Assembly (NCBI GenBank): GCA_016165875.1 | Contig: JABBOT010000004.1 | Span: 620,001 to 684,000 of the forward strand | DNA from: Acanthopleura granulata | Taxonomy: Eukaryota; Mollusca; Polyplacophora; Chitonida; Chitonidae | Length of the DNA: 64,000 nt | Direction: 5' to 3' | Shown here: piece after piece, positions 1 through 10,736 of the stretch | How the letters are laid out: each line of letters begins with the position of its first letter | Numbering within the stretch: position 1 is the stretch's first letter | Notes under the pieces: model-generated | Told to the model about the DNA's origin: nothing | Seen by the model: the letters and a program-made list of their open reading frames with translations, nothing else | Databases searched by the model: none | Program-made: the position numbers and the translations under genes

Positions 1-101
1 ATGTCATTGATGTAGATAGGTACGAGATCTTTGATCCCAGGAACCCCATAACCAAAAGGAGGAGAGAGGCCAGTAAACCCAGTAGGAGGGAAAAGAGGTG
101 A
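1..101 (+). CDS. 3' end of an unidentified protein-coding gene (partial)
   Basis: The frame beginning at base 3 is open from the window edge to a TGA at 99-101 and gives the last 32 residues of a protein. The visible tail contains DVDRYEIFDPRNPITK and then a very basic stretch rich in Arg and Lys (KRRRE, SRREKR). The codons look protein-like and the stop is followed by a plausible 3' UTR with a polyadenylation signal at 507-512. The gene continues to the left of the window, so neither its family nor its start can be seen. The basic end could be a nuclear-localisation or nucleic-acid-contact tail, but that is a guess. A short random open frame at the edge is the main alternative. Confidence 0.5.
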   Translation, partial: VIDVDRYEIFDPRNPITKRRREASKPSRREKR

Positions 102-530
102 TGTTACCAGTCATGTGATTGGTCATGTGATTTGTCATGTGATTGTGATGGAAGTTTCAGCGTGGTGTTCTAGGATGCTAAGCGTCTCTCCAACATTCAT
201 CAACCAGAGGGCGCAGAAAGTGCCATGTCGGCAATATTAATCCTATTGAATTCTGTTGCTGATACATTCTGCATGTTTTGGAGAAAGGTGATTTGAACAG
301 GACCACTGATTTTGCACTGAGCTTTTGTCAGGCTGGATTAATACATTGATTGTATGTGGACAGTGTCAGTTTTTTGCACAAGCTTTAATTACTCTTAAGA
401 CCAAGGCAAAATATATATTGTATATTGAAATATTGAACTTCAGCACGTTACAAGTACTGGAATAGTAATGCACAGTTTAGGTCATATTTTGCAGTGTTAA
501 GCCCATAATAAATGTGTATATATACTTACC
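102..530 (+). other. Probable 3' UTR of the gene ending at 101
   Basis: No open frame continues here. A 12-bp motif (GTCATGTGATTG and variants) is repeated three times near 110-146. A canonical AATAAA lies at 507-512 and is followed by a TG-rich stretch, as expected for cleavage and polyadenylation. Confidence 0.4.
507..512 (+). terminator. Polyadenylation signal AATAAA
   Basis: This is an exact AATAAA hexamer about 405 bases after the stop at 101, followed by TGTGTATATATA. It fits a cleavage site for the partial gene at the window start. Confidence 0.4.
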
Positions 531-726
531 AATGATTTACGTCATACACCAGTGATGGCAATATGTACTTCAGGTGATCTACAAGTAAGCTATGAATCAA
601 CAGGTCATGCCTTGGGGGCTAGCCCAGGTCAAGATCAAAGTTCATTGTATGTTGTATATGGCTGCTGCATAAAGCTGGTTATGGAGACATTTTTGCCCCC
701 ACCATGCCTACTGAATTATGGGAGAA

Positions 727-932
727 TATTATTTATTTTGTTATACTGATTGATGTTTTCGCGTCAAGAATATTTCACTTGCATGACAGCATAATGGTGG
801 TAGGAAACCAAGCAGAGCGCAGGGGAAACCCAGGACCATCCACAGGTTGCTGGTAGATCTGCCTGGATGGTGAGACACTCCTGGGTCAAAGCTCTCCACC
901 AGGGAGCTAACCACCTTAGCCACAGAGGCTCC
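727..932 (-). mobile_element. SINE family 1, near full length, reverse orientation
   Basis: Read on the minus strand it begins with a tRNA-like head (CCTCTGTGGCTAAGGTGGTTAG) and goes through the shared core (GGTTTCCTACCACCATTATG). It ends with GTGAAATATTCTTGA and an A/T-rich tail. The same order of blocks recurs at about 16.5, 24.8, 31.6, 32.7, 36.6, 43.5, 51.6 and 59.5 kb, which shows a dispersed tRNA-derived retroposon. Confidence 0.8.
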
Positions 933-1657
933 TTGGAAGAAAATTAGTCCACGTATCCAATTGTAGCAATAAAGGTAATTAAAGTAAGCAATCATGAATA
1001 GTGAAGGTTTCAAAGAGTACAGGACCTCAGGCTTCAGTTATATGTAACAAGCTGGTTGTTGGTGTTTGTTGACCACCAGTTATCCAAGCTTTAGAGAGTC
1101 TAGTCTAGAGTAGGACCGCAACATAGAGGTGGAGACATCTTTTTGTATTCTTGGCATCCTGTACTGACTGGGGACATAATGTTATAACTCTGTAACCGTA
1201 ACTCCTGATGACTCGCTGACAGGCTGCCAGCAAACATTAGGACAGGGCTTTTATAACCCCAGCAAGGACCTCACAGAGGACAATTAAATGCCCAGCTGTG
1301 ATAGTTTCAATCAGCACAAGGCTAACTAGGATTTGTGTTTGTATAACATCAAAAAGACCGCATTTACAGAGACTATAATGCATACATCTAACAACTTTCA
1401 AGCACTACTAAATTGACCAGATATGCTCTACAAGCATGTTAAATATGAAAATCTGCTATATCTACTTTTCTAACTACACACTATTTGATCCCTAAGAAAC
1501 AACTCAGTCATATTCAATTCTGTTTAAAGCTATAATAACTTCCAGGCTATTCACCTAGCTATATATAATAGTGACCATGTTAAAGTACATGATAGAAGGA
1601 ACACACTAATATGCAACATCCCTACCTAATATTATAAATTAGTTATGAATTTTATCC
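933..1657. other. No gene seen
   Basis: This is AT-rich sequence without a convincing open frame, tandem repeat or splice-site pair. Confidence 0.4.
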
Positions 1658-1743
1658 TTAAAGTTGTTGTCATTTCCCGCCCTTTTGCTAGATTGGTGTG
1701 TTACACCAATCTAGTAAAAGGGCGCGAAACGACAACATCTTAA
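1658..1743. repeat. Near-perfect inverted repeat (hairpin) flanked by TTAA
   Basis: Two arms of about 38 bases, centred on 1701 with a 3-base loop, are reverse complements apart from about four mismatches. The inner part of the arms reads CTAGATTGGTGT and ACACCAATCTAG. TTAA occurs at 1658-1661 and 1740-1743, immediately outside the arms. The shape suits a tiny foldback or MITE-like element with a TTAA target duplication, as in piggyBac-type insertions, or a structured RNA. There is no coding capacity. Confidence 0.6.
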
Positions 1744-4318
1744 ATATTGCCTTACTGCAATTACTCTAGCTAAATTTGGTCCCCAAATGTGACAACAAAC
1801 TCCATAAAGTGAACATTCCTGTCTGAATTACCCAAGTGAAATGTGAATACAAAGTTGAAGAATATGCAAACATTTTACCATATAAACAAAATAACATAGA
1901 GTGACGACTGTTATCCATATAGGAAAAATACATTGAACTGCCATAGACAAGTTTACAGTTACATATACCACTAACCTCATAATTTCATATGTTCATATCT
2001 CCAACACTTACTTGATCTGCATGGATCTGCATGTATCATCATAATATCTCATATTTTCTTTTATCATTTCTATCATAAGACAATAATTGGTTACCATTAA
2101 AACTAATGGTGATAATTGGGAAACTCCGCTTTCACAATTTATCACTCCTACTATTACATTTGTATTTGCACGCACGTGCATGTAACCTGTATCATGAGAA
2201 CGAATGTTATAATTAAAACACAAGGTAGTAAGCAAATAACAAACGTTCTAGTACACATATAGTGAGGATGATAATACAGCACATGGCAGAGGTCATACTT
2301 AGCAAATACTGGTATGTCACATGTTAATATTTCATTTCGTATTTCACATACCATGCTACATTTAAGTATACTCCATACAGGATTTACTAATGTACATGTA
2401 ATCTCTTTAACTCTTTCCATTTCATAATTCACGATGACATATATGTCACATACCGTGATACATTTCAGTATAGTCCATGAAAAACTTATACTGATGTGAC
2501 CCATAAATCTTTTTACATTTCCTTTTCACACTTTCTTTATATTACCTTTGTAACAATGATCTTCAATATCTACATCTACATGTACACATAGAGTATTAAG
2601 TATTCCACCTTATTAGAATAAGCAACAAAGTAGTTTCCATTCAAATATTTCAAAAGGTTCATCATAAAATCTTTGATCAAGATGGTTCTTGTGTCGTACT
2701 TTTCTCATGGAATGAGCCATTTTAACATTTAAGTGGTCATCTCACAGGTGGCTTGACTTTCATACAGTGTCAACACATCTGGCATCCATAACTTCCAAGG
2801 CAGTGGGTATGTGATCTTCTGGTCAAGGCATACACACATGGCTTTATGGCTTGTCAAGTGTTTCAGGATCACAGCAATGACACTGACACTGGCACAGACG
2901 ACTACACAACGCACAGAAGGGACAGCTAAATGAACAGTCATTAGCCAAGGAAAGGACATAACTTGGCTGTAAACTGTCTTCAACCATCCCATCCTGCACA
3001 GCAATGGTTTTAGTGTTCAGACTCAGTGTCACTTGGTTAGCTTCCATGAAAATTAATGCCATTATCATTGTATGACTGAGTTTCTCCAAAACACAAAACT
3101 TCTGTTCTAGTTTTAGCCTGTTGATCTGGATCTAAATTATATCCATCTTCCCTGGACACTTCACTTGCTCACTGTAAACACCAACAATATATGTAAATGT
3201 CAATACCTCTGTTCTATTTTGTTTTCAGTGGTTATTGGTCCTATAAAGTTTAATTAAATGCCGGCTAGGGAAGACATCAAATCCACATGCACATATTCTG
3301 AACAATTTTCTCTGTTACTACAACACAAATGGTTTGCCTACCCAATGCTTCTGTGGCCTGAAACTCTGGGGACTGGAACCAGGGAAGTGTCTTTGCCTTC
3401 TTTGCTAGGATGGTTTCCAGGACGGAAGGTGGAAGGTACCATTCTTGTCATTGGACTTTGCTGGATGGCCATATTCCGGAAGACCCTTCTTTCTTAGACA
3501 TGTTGTGATGTTCTCAGGCTGATTTGGTTGCATTTACATGACTGTCATCTCATCAAGTCTTTTCTCCAAGCCAACAATTCAGCTTCAGTTGGGCATCCTC
3601 TTGTACCTGAAACGCTTTGGTGTGTTGATACTGATCTCGCCATGACTCCACTTTTCTGGCTGGTTCCTAGCCTGGGTTCTGTCACCGATTGTAACTGAGC
3701 TGGTGGTGTTTGCTGACCACCTTTTATGAATCTACAGATTAAATGATTTTTCATTTCCAGTGTCATTGAATTAATCTAATGATTGCTGCTTCTGATGGAC
3801 GTGAGATGAATTGCGGGTTCAGCGACAGCCTTGGACAGGGAATTTACAAATTCTCCCACTGTCATGCACTCCTTGTACAGGACTGTGGTGTCAATGAGCT
3901 GTCAAGCTGGCTCATATCTTTTGTGCATGTAACAGGTTGAAGTGTATGCGCTATCTACCTCCCAGCTGGAGGGAATTTCCCTCCATTAGCCTAGTGGTGG
4001 ATACGAGGACTCAAATCCCAGGTTCAAACACCCAGCTGATCAGCCTGGTCACTCGAAGTCTTACGTTCACTGAAGAGCCCACCAGTGTCAACACACGGGG
4101 AAATTTGTCAGTAACTTGATGAAACCCATAAAAAGGCACAGAGTCTCACTTTGAATTAGTGTAAAAATGACAATCTGCCATATGACTAGTGTTTTATGAG
4201 TAAATAGATGTAATCTGGCAGGAATCTTGCTCACCTTGAACTCGAAAGCAGTAATAATATTACAGATGATCATAATGTTACAACCACATAATTATTCATT
4301 TTCATTATTAGCAGATCA
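1744..4318. other. Intergenic region, no gene recognised
   Basis: The sequence is A/C-rich on the + strand. A block of about 36 bases (TTTCACATACCATGCTACAT and variant) occurs at 2341 and again at 2443, a decayed duplication with a 102-base period. The interval 2730-3930 has higher complexity and several short open frames on both strands, but none has a recognisable domain or splice-site pair. A tRNA-like box (GGACTCAAATCCCAGG) near 4009 may be a SINE fragment. Confidence 0.35.
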
Positions 4319-4678
4319 CCTGGCGGCCTGGTGGTTAGAATGTCCGCCTCAAAGTTGGGCGATACGGGATCAATCCCGGGTCGGGTCATGCCAAAGACTT
4401 TAAAAATGGTACATGTTACTGCCTGCCTTGGTGCTCAGCACTGAGAAGTTAGAGCAAGGAAACAAGATTGATTGGCTCGGTGTCAGTATAGTGTGGGGTG
4501 TGATGTCTGGGGTCCTCGACATGATCTTCCAGAGGCAGCAACACTTTGGTTGCATGAACTCGCCTTGCCACAAGACAACACAGTATGTATACATTCCAAG
4601 AACTCCTCATCGTCATATGACTGAAAAATTGTTAAACACGACGTAATTCCCAAGCATACATACCTACATACACACATT
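4319..4678 (+). mobile_element. SINE family 2, full length (copy 1)
   Basis: The head is tRNA-like: GCCTGGTGGTTAGAATG resembles a pol III A box and GGGATCAATCCCGGG contains a B box near 4368. The body shares long blocks with copies at 14.8 and 53.9 kb, including GAGAAGTTAGAGCAAGGAAA, GGTGTGATGTCTGGGGTC and TGACTGAAAAATTGTTAAA. The 3' end is a CATACATAC-type tail. This family differs from SINE family 1 in both body and tail. Confidence 0.75.
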
Positions 4679-5033
4679 ATTATCATTTGATGATATCACC
4701 TTTTGTTTCAATTTTGGACAAAAATGTTTTGTGGTAAAAGTAATGTGTGAACACTGACAGGAAACCAGGAATTGAGAGTAACATGACAGGGAAGTGTTCC
4801 TCAATCCCTGCAGAGGCTAAGGAGTATCTTTGGCTTCGGAATATGTAGGCCATTGTGAGTTACGGAGGACATGAAGGTTAACGCGCTGCCTGCGAACAGC
4901 CTACATCACAGCACTAGAAATTTCAGTTATGAGAACCCTGGATGTGCATCCTGATCTACCAAACAGTAACATAATATGTAGTATTTCAGAAAAGGACAAA
5001 CACATAGAGGGTGCAGATGAGGCAAGATGTATT
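4679..5033. other. No gene seen (left flank of the LTR element)
   Basis: Unremarkable sequence up to the insertion site of the retrotransposon. No older LTR could be identified in it. Confidence 0.35.
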
Positions 5034-5037
5034 CTGG
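5034..5037. repeat. Target-site duplication CTGG (left)
   Basis: CTGG directly precedes the left LTR and is repeated at 11609-11612 directly after the right LTR. This is the 4-bp duplication expected from an integrase-mediated insertion. Confidence 0.8.
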
Positions 5038-5891
5038 TGTAACGAGGGCGGGTTGGGCCCGACGGATAGAGACAACACAAAGTGGACTGCCGTTCGAATA
5101 CTTTATTGGAGACCACCATCAATGTGTGGTGCAGTTATCCAGCGAGGGGAGGAAAAAAAACCCTGTAATGACAATCACAAAATTGTACGTCTATGATCAT
5201 TATTGTAAACACAATAACCCTACCAACGGTAGTCACTATGCATATCCAAGTACTACAATCAATTATCAGTTGCACATATGCAATTAACATTATGAGGTTC
5301 CGAGGTGAGTATGTCTCACAATATAACTGACAACTACATGGTAGGTACTTTGGCCATGGATATACACAGCAGCGCGTAACATCAAATATATGCTACTTAA
5401 ATGCAATATAAAAGACTTTACAATGTAACTTTACGTTCATTCGAACTCCAAAATGTCCATCAAGCTGGTAACCAATTCGTTAAACACGTGCAGGTTAATG
5501 ACAGTAGTGTTAAACCGCAAGCATCACGACTAGTGGCATTCTTGAAATGTAATACTGCAACAACAACCTTTTGAACTGTAACAACAAATACTAATTTTGC
5601 GAAACAAAACAATATGCATAACACCCCTTAATGTAGCACAATGCCACCGTATAATGTGACTACAATAGTCATTTCCCAGGATTACAAATGCTCACAAAAT
5701 TACCTCAAGGTGCCTGAGGGTCACAACGGTGCTCATCCTGTTACAACATGCAGCAGGACAAAGGCCACCACACGGCGAGGACGCTAACCAAAAATGTCCG
5801 GCGACATAACTTCCCCTACAGAAAAGGGAGATAACCTCTACTTGCACATAAACATTGCATAATGTGCAGTAGCTACTGACGTCCTGTCACA
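5038..5891 (-). repeat. 3' LTR
   Basis: 854 bases, beginning TGTAACGAGG and ending CTGTCACA on the + strand, so it starts TG and ends CA on the element's own strand. It matches 10757-11608 almost exactly. Differences seen are A/G near 5073, 8 versus 6 A residues near 5153-5160, T/A near 5404 and T/G near 5524. No coding frame in it is meaningful. Confidence 0.97.
5102..5107 (-). terminator. LTR polyadenylation signal AATAAA
   Basis: TTTATT on the + strand is AATAAA on the element's strand, about 65 bases before the end of the 3' LTR. The same hexamer lies at 10821-10826 in the other LTR. The position fits an R/U5 end with a short U5. Confidence 0.6.
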
Positions 5892-5903
5892 CTCACCCCC
5901 TCC
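5892..5903 (-). promoter_or_regulatory. Polypurine tract
   Basis: On the element's strand GGAGGGGGTGAG abuts the 3' LTR. It is a purine run (one T) of the kind that primes plus-strand DNA synthesis in LTR elements. Confidence 0.8.
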
Positions 5904-5987
5904 GGAAGTGTATCATGTCCTCATGAAACGACAATAAAAAGAAGTACCTAAAAATGCCTATTATCTGGTAAGAAACTTTACAATGTC

Positions 5988-6656
5988 TTAATGCAACACT
6001 GAACGAGGTAAACCATAAGGGTTGGAGTGTTGCCCTGCATTTGCCCGCGGGGACCTTCGTAAACAGGTTGGTTCTAATGATAATCCTTCTCTCGATGTGT
6101 CACACAAGTTTGTCGGTAATTGATTGTCCAAGAAGTAGTACTGCTGAACCTGATGAATTGGTTCATGTTCTTCTCGTTGGTGCTGTCCGCTGTACTGCTG
6201 TTCCACCTCCTCTTCTGCGACTGCAGGCTTTTGTTTTGACTGCATAGGTGAGTGTCGAGGGAGTTCAACTGGAGTTATTTCTGAACGGTTTACTCTCCTA
6301 ATGTCCCCAGTTGAATCAGCTAGCTCTACAGTGTATACGCCATCCTGGAAATCTAAAACCTTGTAGACTTGAGATCCAAACCGGTCTGTGATTTTAGAAC
6401 GTCCGGCAGGGTGTTGGCGCAGATAAACTTGCGTACCGACAGCAAGTGGAGGACTAGTTGGCTTTCTGTTGTGCCTCTGTCTCCTAGTGTCATAGTTGGA
6501 TTGCAATCGTTTCTGTACATGTTGCCTTGCCTTCCATAAGCGCGCTTGATGTGCTGAGACCCAATTGCTGTACAGATCACTTGTATCCTGAAGCTCACTG
6601 ATATCTGTGTCCTGGTCTCGCCCAAGGAACTGGTCAATAGGAAGTGAACCACTCAC
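5988..6656 (-). pseudogene. Integrase C-terminal part of pol, cut off by deletion
   Basis: An open frame of about 222 codons lies in a different frame from the main pol. Its first residues (SLPIDQFLGRD) match the region that follows the catalytic core in Ty3/gypsy integrases. Next come a basic helix and a segment like the integrase C-terminal SH3-like fold (GTQVYLRQ, then VYKVLDFQDGVYTVELAD). A hydrophilic tail ends at the stop near 5988. The frame opens at the deletion junction and has no natural start, so it is a stranded 3' part of pol. In the intact ancestor it was presumably continuous with 6634-9603. Confidence 0.85.
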
Positions 6657-9603
6657 GTACTAACACCTTAGCAACAGTTGTTGCTTTCTGGTCACGAGTG
6701 GGTATGGCTACAGTGAATTTCGAAAACCAATCTGTGATCACAAGAACATCTTCCATACCATTGCTAGCCTTATCCATAAGAGTGAAATCCACGGATAACA
6801 CTTCCATAGGACGTGTGGCTGACAGTTTTCCAATGGCTGTCCTTACAGGTCTATAAGGGCCTTTACCACGTACACATCTCTGGCAGCTCGCAATGTAAGT
6901 CTGCACATGCTTTGGAATATCTGGGAACCAGCATCGTTCCCTAATAAGAGATTCCATGCGTTCAGCGGCCTGATGTCCAGCTGCATCATGTAAATCATGT
7001 AAAACCTTGTCCATGAGGCAGAGAGGTAGCACCAATTGGAGAATGATGTCACCTGTATTGGACTTCACTTGTCGATACAACACTCCTTTCTTATCGACAA
7101 TCTTGTCCCACTGCTTCAATAAGGACATTGCAGGGGCTGATTCTTTCCTCCTTTCCGTTCGAGTTGGACATCTATTCATCTGTCTGTAGTGTATAAGCCG
7201 TCTGATGATGGGATCTTCGTGTTGAAATTTCTGTATTACCTGCGGGTTCCATTTTGGCAGACAGGTTAATTCTGGGACAGTCTCTATCCTATTCATTCCT
7301 ACACACGTCATCTGTATTGCGGCATCTTGCAACCGATCTGGTAGAGGGCTACCCTGTATGATACAAGACACTTGGCACTCACTGTCCCAAAGTTCAGAAT
7401 CGTCATCTGAATGCTCACATGTATCTGCAGGCAAGCGGGAGAGTGCATCCGCACCAACGTTTAGCCTTCCCTGTCGGTAGCGGAACTTGAACTGAAAACT
7501 TGCAAGTTCATTAACCCACCTTTGTTCAAGGGCTGGAACTTTGTCCTTTGTCATGACATAAGTTAAAGGGTTACTGTCAGTAACGACGGTGAAAGTGGAT
7601 CCTATCAGATATGATCTAAACTTGTTACATACGGCCCACTTTAAAGCCAACAGTTCTATCCTGGCACTTGAGTATCCAGCCTTTTGCTCTGGATGACGCA
7701 GTCCTCTAGATGCAAAAGCTATCACACGATACTTCCCGTCCTGTACCTGTCCTAGAACAGCACCTAACCCTTGGTTGCTGGCATCCACCTCAAGCACAAA
7801 TGGTTCATGAAAATCCGGAAAAGCCAACAAGGGAGGGTTAGTGAGTCTTTCTTTGAGGCTCTCAAAACTCTCCTGGCACTGTGGATTCCAGTGATCAGTA
7901 ATACTACAGTTCTTACTTAATCTCTGTTTCCTGCCCTTCGGAACACCACATTTGCTTATTATATCATACATTGGTGCTGCAATGGATGCAAACTTCTCTA
8001 TGAATCTTCGATAGAAGGATGCAAAACCAAGAAATGATCTCAGTTGCTTCAGGGTACCTGGCACAGGCCAATCAGCAACAACAGCGGTTTTGTCTGGATC
8101 TGTGCCAATTCCTTCCGCAGATATAATATGGCCCAGGTAATGAACTTGCTTCTGAAAGAAGTGACACTTCTCTAATTCTACCTTAAGTCCATGCTGTTTC
8201 AACTTTACAAAAACCGATTCAAGTCGTTCGAGATGTTCCGGAACGTCAGCTGACCACACAATAATATCATCAAGGTACACAAACAATCTTTCCATGAGAT
8301 CTTCACAGAAAATAAAACTCATGAGTCGCTGAAAAGTTGCAGGGGCGTTGGTTAACCCAAATGGCATCCTGTTGAACTCAAAGAGTCCAAAGGGTGTGGA
8401 GAAAGCAGTCTTGTGCTTGTCTGTATCAGCCACTTCTATCTGATTGTACGCTGATTTGAGATCCAAAGTTGAGAAGTAAGAAGCACCTGCCATGAGATCA
8501 AGAGACTCCTCAATTCGCGGGAGGGGATACACATCTCTGACCACCTTAGAGTTCAGTTTCCTGTAATCACAACACATCCGCAATTCTCCATTCTTCTTAC
8601 GCACAAGTACAATGGGAGATCCATAGTTCGAAGAACTGTGTCGAATTATTCCTTTCTGCAACAGATCTTGTAGATGGGCTTTAACTTCTGGAATCAAGTG
8701 TGGCGGAATCCTTCGATGTGGAACAGAAACTGGTGTTTCATCACCAGTATGGATATGGTGTCGAATTGACTGAGTTTTACCAAGACCCGGTTCAAAGACT
8801 TCACTGTACCTACTTATCAAGTCAGTCACTTGTTGAAGTTCTTCAGTAGTGCCATCGAAGTTGTCAATGACTTTGATTGGTTCTCTGCCTACCTGGTGAT
8901 GCATTTTGACAATAGATACAATCACCTCATCAACATTCACAGTCAAGGACAATTCTGGTAAAGAAAACTCTTGGGCTATGCCCAGTCTTGTTTTTGGTGG
9001 CAGCCAAATGTCACTTTCAGTTAAATTTGCAACCTCAACAAAACCATTGGAGACAGTACGGGCAACAAGCAGCTGGCCCCCTTGCAGGTGTTGTTGCAGT
9101 GGCTCCACAAGTAAAGGGCTATCTTTACGGATTCCTGTACACTGAATACGAGATATTGAAGCTGCTGGTATTAATACTTCCCGGTTTCCTGCAACACGCA
9201 CAAACCTTGTCTGCACTTTCTCTGTAGTTGAACCTGAAACTGAGTGAACATGAGCAGACAAACATGCGAAATCAGGCACATGGCCAATTACATTCATGCC
9301 CAAAATACCGGGCCTAGCCTTTATGTCACCATCAAAATTGCTGGGGTCCTTTATAACCAATATACCAACATCTTTCAAAACAGTGTTCAGTACGTTTACA
9401 TCAGTTATGATACAACCTATGTATGGAATTTCTAAACCATTAGCACCTTTCAAACTCAGAGACACACTTTCAAGGTTACTGTCACTTAGATGCTCATTAT
9501 AAAAACTTTCAGTCACTGTACTGACTTGTGAGCCAGTGTCAATGAGACACTTTGTCCAATACTGTCCACCAAGACACACGTCTATAACTGGAGTACCACC
9601 CAC
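6634..9603 (-). CDS. pol: pol polyprotein (protease, RT, RNase H, truncated integrase)
   Basis: A 989-codon frame. The aspartic protease motif is DTG at residues 22-24. The reverse transcriptase has FSTLDLKSAYNQ and the catalytic YLDD at 443-446. RNase H follows with its first Asp in VDASNQG at residue 607. The integrase zinc finger is H872, H877, C907, C910. The first catalytic Asp of the DDE triad is D939 in SVDF. The frame stops soon after (REWFTSY), before the second Asp and the Glu. Family members continue through the rest of the core, so the junction near 6640 is a deletion with a frameshift. There is no ATG at the start: the frame follows gag's UGA with three codons and then GTG, so expression probably depends on readthrough from gag. 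Confidence 0.97.
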   Translation of the reverse strand: MGGTPVIDVCLGGQYWTKCLIDTGSQVSTVTESFYNEHLSDSNLESVSLSLKGANGLEIPYIGCIITDVNVLNTVLKDVGILVIKDPSNFDGDIKARPGILGMNVIGHVPDFACLSAHVHSVSGSTTEKVQTRFVRVAGNREVLIPAASISRIQCTGIRKDSPLLVEPLQQHLQGGQLLVARTVSNGFVEVANLTESDIWLPPKTRLGIAQEFSLPELSLTVNVDEVIVSIVKMHHQVGREPIKVIDNFDGTTEELQQVTDLISRYSEVFEPGLGKTQSIRHHIHTGDETPVSVPHRRIPPHLIPEVKAHLQDLLQKGIIRHSSSNYGSPIVLVRKKNGELRMCCDYRKLNSKVVRDVYPLPRIEESLDLMAGASYFSTLDLKSAYNQIEVADTDKHKTAFSTPFGLFEFNRMPFGLTNAPATFQRLMSFIFCEDLMERLFVYLDDIIVWSADVPEHLERLESVFVKLKQHGLKVELEKCHFFQKQVHYLGHIISAEGIGTDPDKTAVVADWPVPGTLKQLRSFLGFASFYRRFIEKFASIAAPMYDIISKCGVPKGRKQRLSKNCSITDHWNPQCQESFESLKERLTNPPLLAFPDFHEPFVLEVDASNQGLGAVLGQVQDGKYRVIAFASRGLRHPEQKAGYSSARIELLALKWAVCNKFRSYLIGSTFTVVTDSNPLTYVMTKDKVPALEQRWVNELASFQFKFRYRQGRLNVGADALSRLPADTCEHSDDDSELWDSECQVSCIIQGSPLPDRLQDAAIQMTCVGMNRIETVPELTCLPKWNPQVIQKFQHEDPIIRRLIHYRQMNRCPTRTERRKESAPAMSLLKQWDKIVDKKGVLYRQVKSNTGDIILQLVLPLCLMDKVLHDLHDAAGHQAAERMESLIRERCWFPDIPKHVQTYIASCQRCVRGKGPYRPVRTAIGKLSATRPMEVLSVDFTLMDKASNGMEDVLVITDWFSKFTVAIPTRDQKATTVAKVLVREWFTSY

Positions 9604-9612
9604 AATCTGGCG

Positions 9613-10704
9613 TCAGGACTGTTGTCCTGGATAGTTAGTCTGTCTGAATGACTGTGCCGCATTGAAATTCTGTACATTTCCATTACTTGGACCACTGTAC
9701 AAATTTGCACCACTTGGTACACCATGGGAACCACTGACACCATCCCGCTGAAACAATGTCGAATATCCGTAACCAGGATTATTGGAAGCCACATGATTCG
9801 CGCCAACACCCGTGCTGTTGACCTGAGCTTCATTTTTCTTCTGCTGGTTGGCTAACCATTTTCTGCAATCACGCTTCACATGGCCAAATTTCTTGCAATA
9901 GAAACACTTCACATTATGTGATCTGTCAGATTGGGAGATCTGGTTAACAGCAACTTGACTTGTTCGCTGTTCAATCAGCTGTCTGGCCACCTCCAGAAAT
10001 TCACGTGCCCACGGTGGGGGATCTGCTTCCGGTTGTCGGGAAACATCAGCTTCTGGATTCTGGTTATTAGCAACAACCTCGTGAACGCACGATTTTGGAG
10101 TTGGTCCATCCTCAGACTCTTCTAAGGCAACCTTACGCAACTGAAGGAATGTCAGTTGGTTGTTAGCTCGCGCGCGTCTCTTTAACAACTTTTGCAGGGA
10201 GACCGGCCTAACACCTTCAACAAATTGTTCTTTTAACAACTTTGATTTTTCAGCTGGTTCTAACTTCATTTTATCCACCAGAGAGACCAGAGCATGGGAG
10301 TATTCTGTCACCGTCTCAGAAGAAATCTGCATTCGGTTGTAAAATTCCCTAAGCTGTTGTGCTCGGCTAGCGCGAATACCAAATGTGTCACGCAGATTTT
10401 CAAACAGTTCATCGGCGGTTTTAGGAGACTGATGACGTATTTCATCCTCCGCAACGCCAGACAGAAAATCCCTCAGAAATAACACTGCTGCCTCGCCCTC
10501 CAGCTGATGTGTTGCCACTGCCCTATTCGCTCTCTCAATCCACGCATCAAGGTCACCCTTGCCACAGTACACTGGTAATTTAACAGGTGGAGGTATTACA
10601 ACTCTAGTTGGTTGTCTGTTCACAGCACCCAATTCTGTACGGAGCCTGGCAATCTCATCCTTAAGGTGAGCAATATCTGCCTCCTCCATCTCCAGACAGT
10701 ACAC
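9613..10704 (-). CDS. gag: gag polyprotein
   Basis: A 363-codon frame starting 33 bases inside the primer site. The N-terminus is a predicted coiled coil (MEEADIAHLKDEIARLRTEL). The middle resembles the retrotransposon capsid domain (YCGKGDLDAWIERANRAV; LRDTFGIRASRAQQLREFY). A CCHC zinc knuckle, CFYCKKFGHVKRDC, is at residues 267-280, and the tail is rich in Asn, Gly and Ser. The protein should form the particle and package the RNA. It ends with TGA at 9615-9613, followed by C, and the next codons continue in the same frame into pol. Met6 (MEEAD) is an alternative start. Confidence 0.95.
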   Translation of the reverse strand: MYCLEMEEADIAHLKDEIARLRTELGAVNRQPTRVVIPPPVKLPVYCGKGDLDAWIERANRAVATHQLEGEAAVLFLRDFLSGVAEDEIRHQSPKTADELFENLRDTFGIRASRAQQLREFYNRMQISSETVTEYSHALVSLVDKMKLEPAEKSKLLKEQFVEGVRPVSLQKLLKRRARANNQLTFLQLRKVALEESEDGPTPKSCVHEVVANNQNPEADVSRQPEADPPPWAREFLEVARQLIEQRTSQVAVNQISQSDRSHNVKCFYCKKFGHVKRDCRKWLANQQKKNEAQVNSTGVGANHVASNNPGYGYSTLFQRDGVSGSHGVPSGANLYSGPSNGNVQNFNAAQSFRQTNYPGQQS

Positions 10705-10736
10705 TCACGGACTGATACTGTTGTCGTTCTGTCTCT

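Noticed and set aside
741..1013. 90-codon reverse frame
   Set aside because: It lies mostly within a SINE copy.
4319..4390. A true tRNA gene
   Set aside because: Only the pol III boxes resemble a tRNA. I could not fold a full cloverleaf, and the segment continues into a SINE body shared with two other loci.
5011..5287. Short open frames at the LTR edge, also repeated at 10801-11004
   Set aside because: They are duplicated because they lie in the two LTRs. They have no coding signal.
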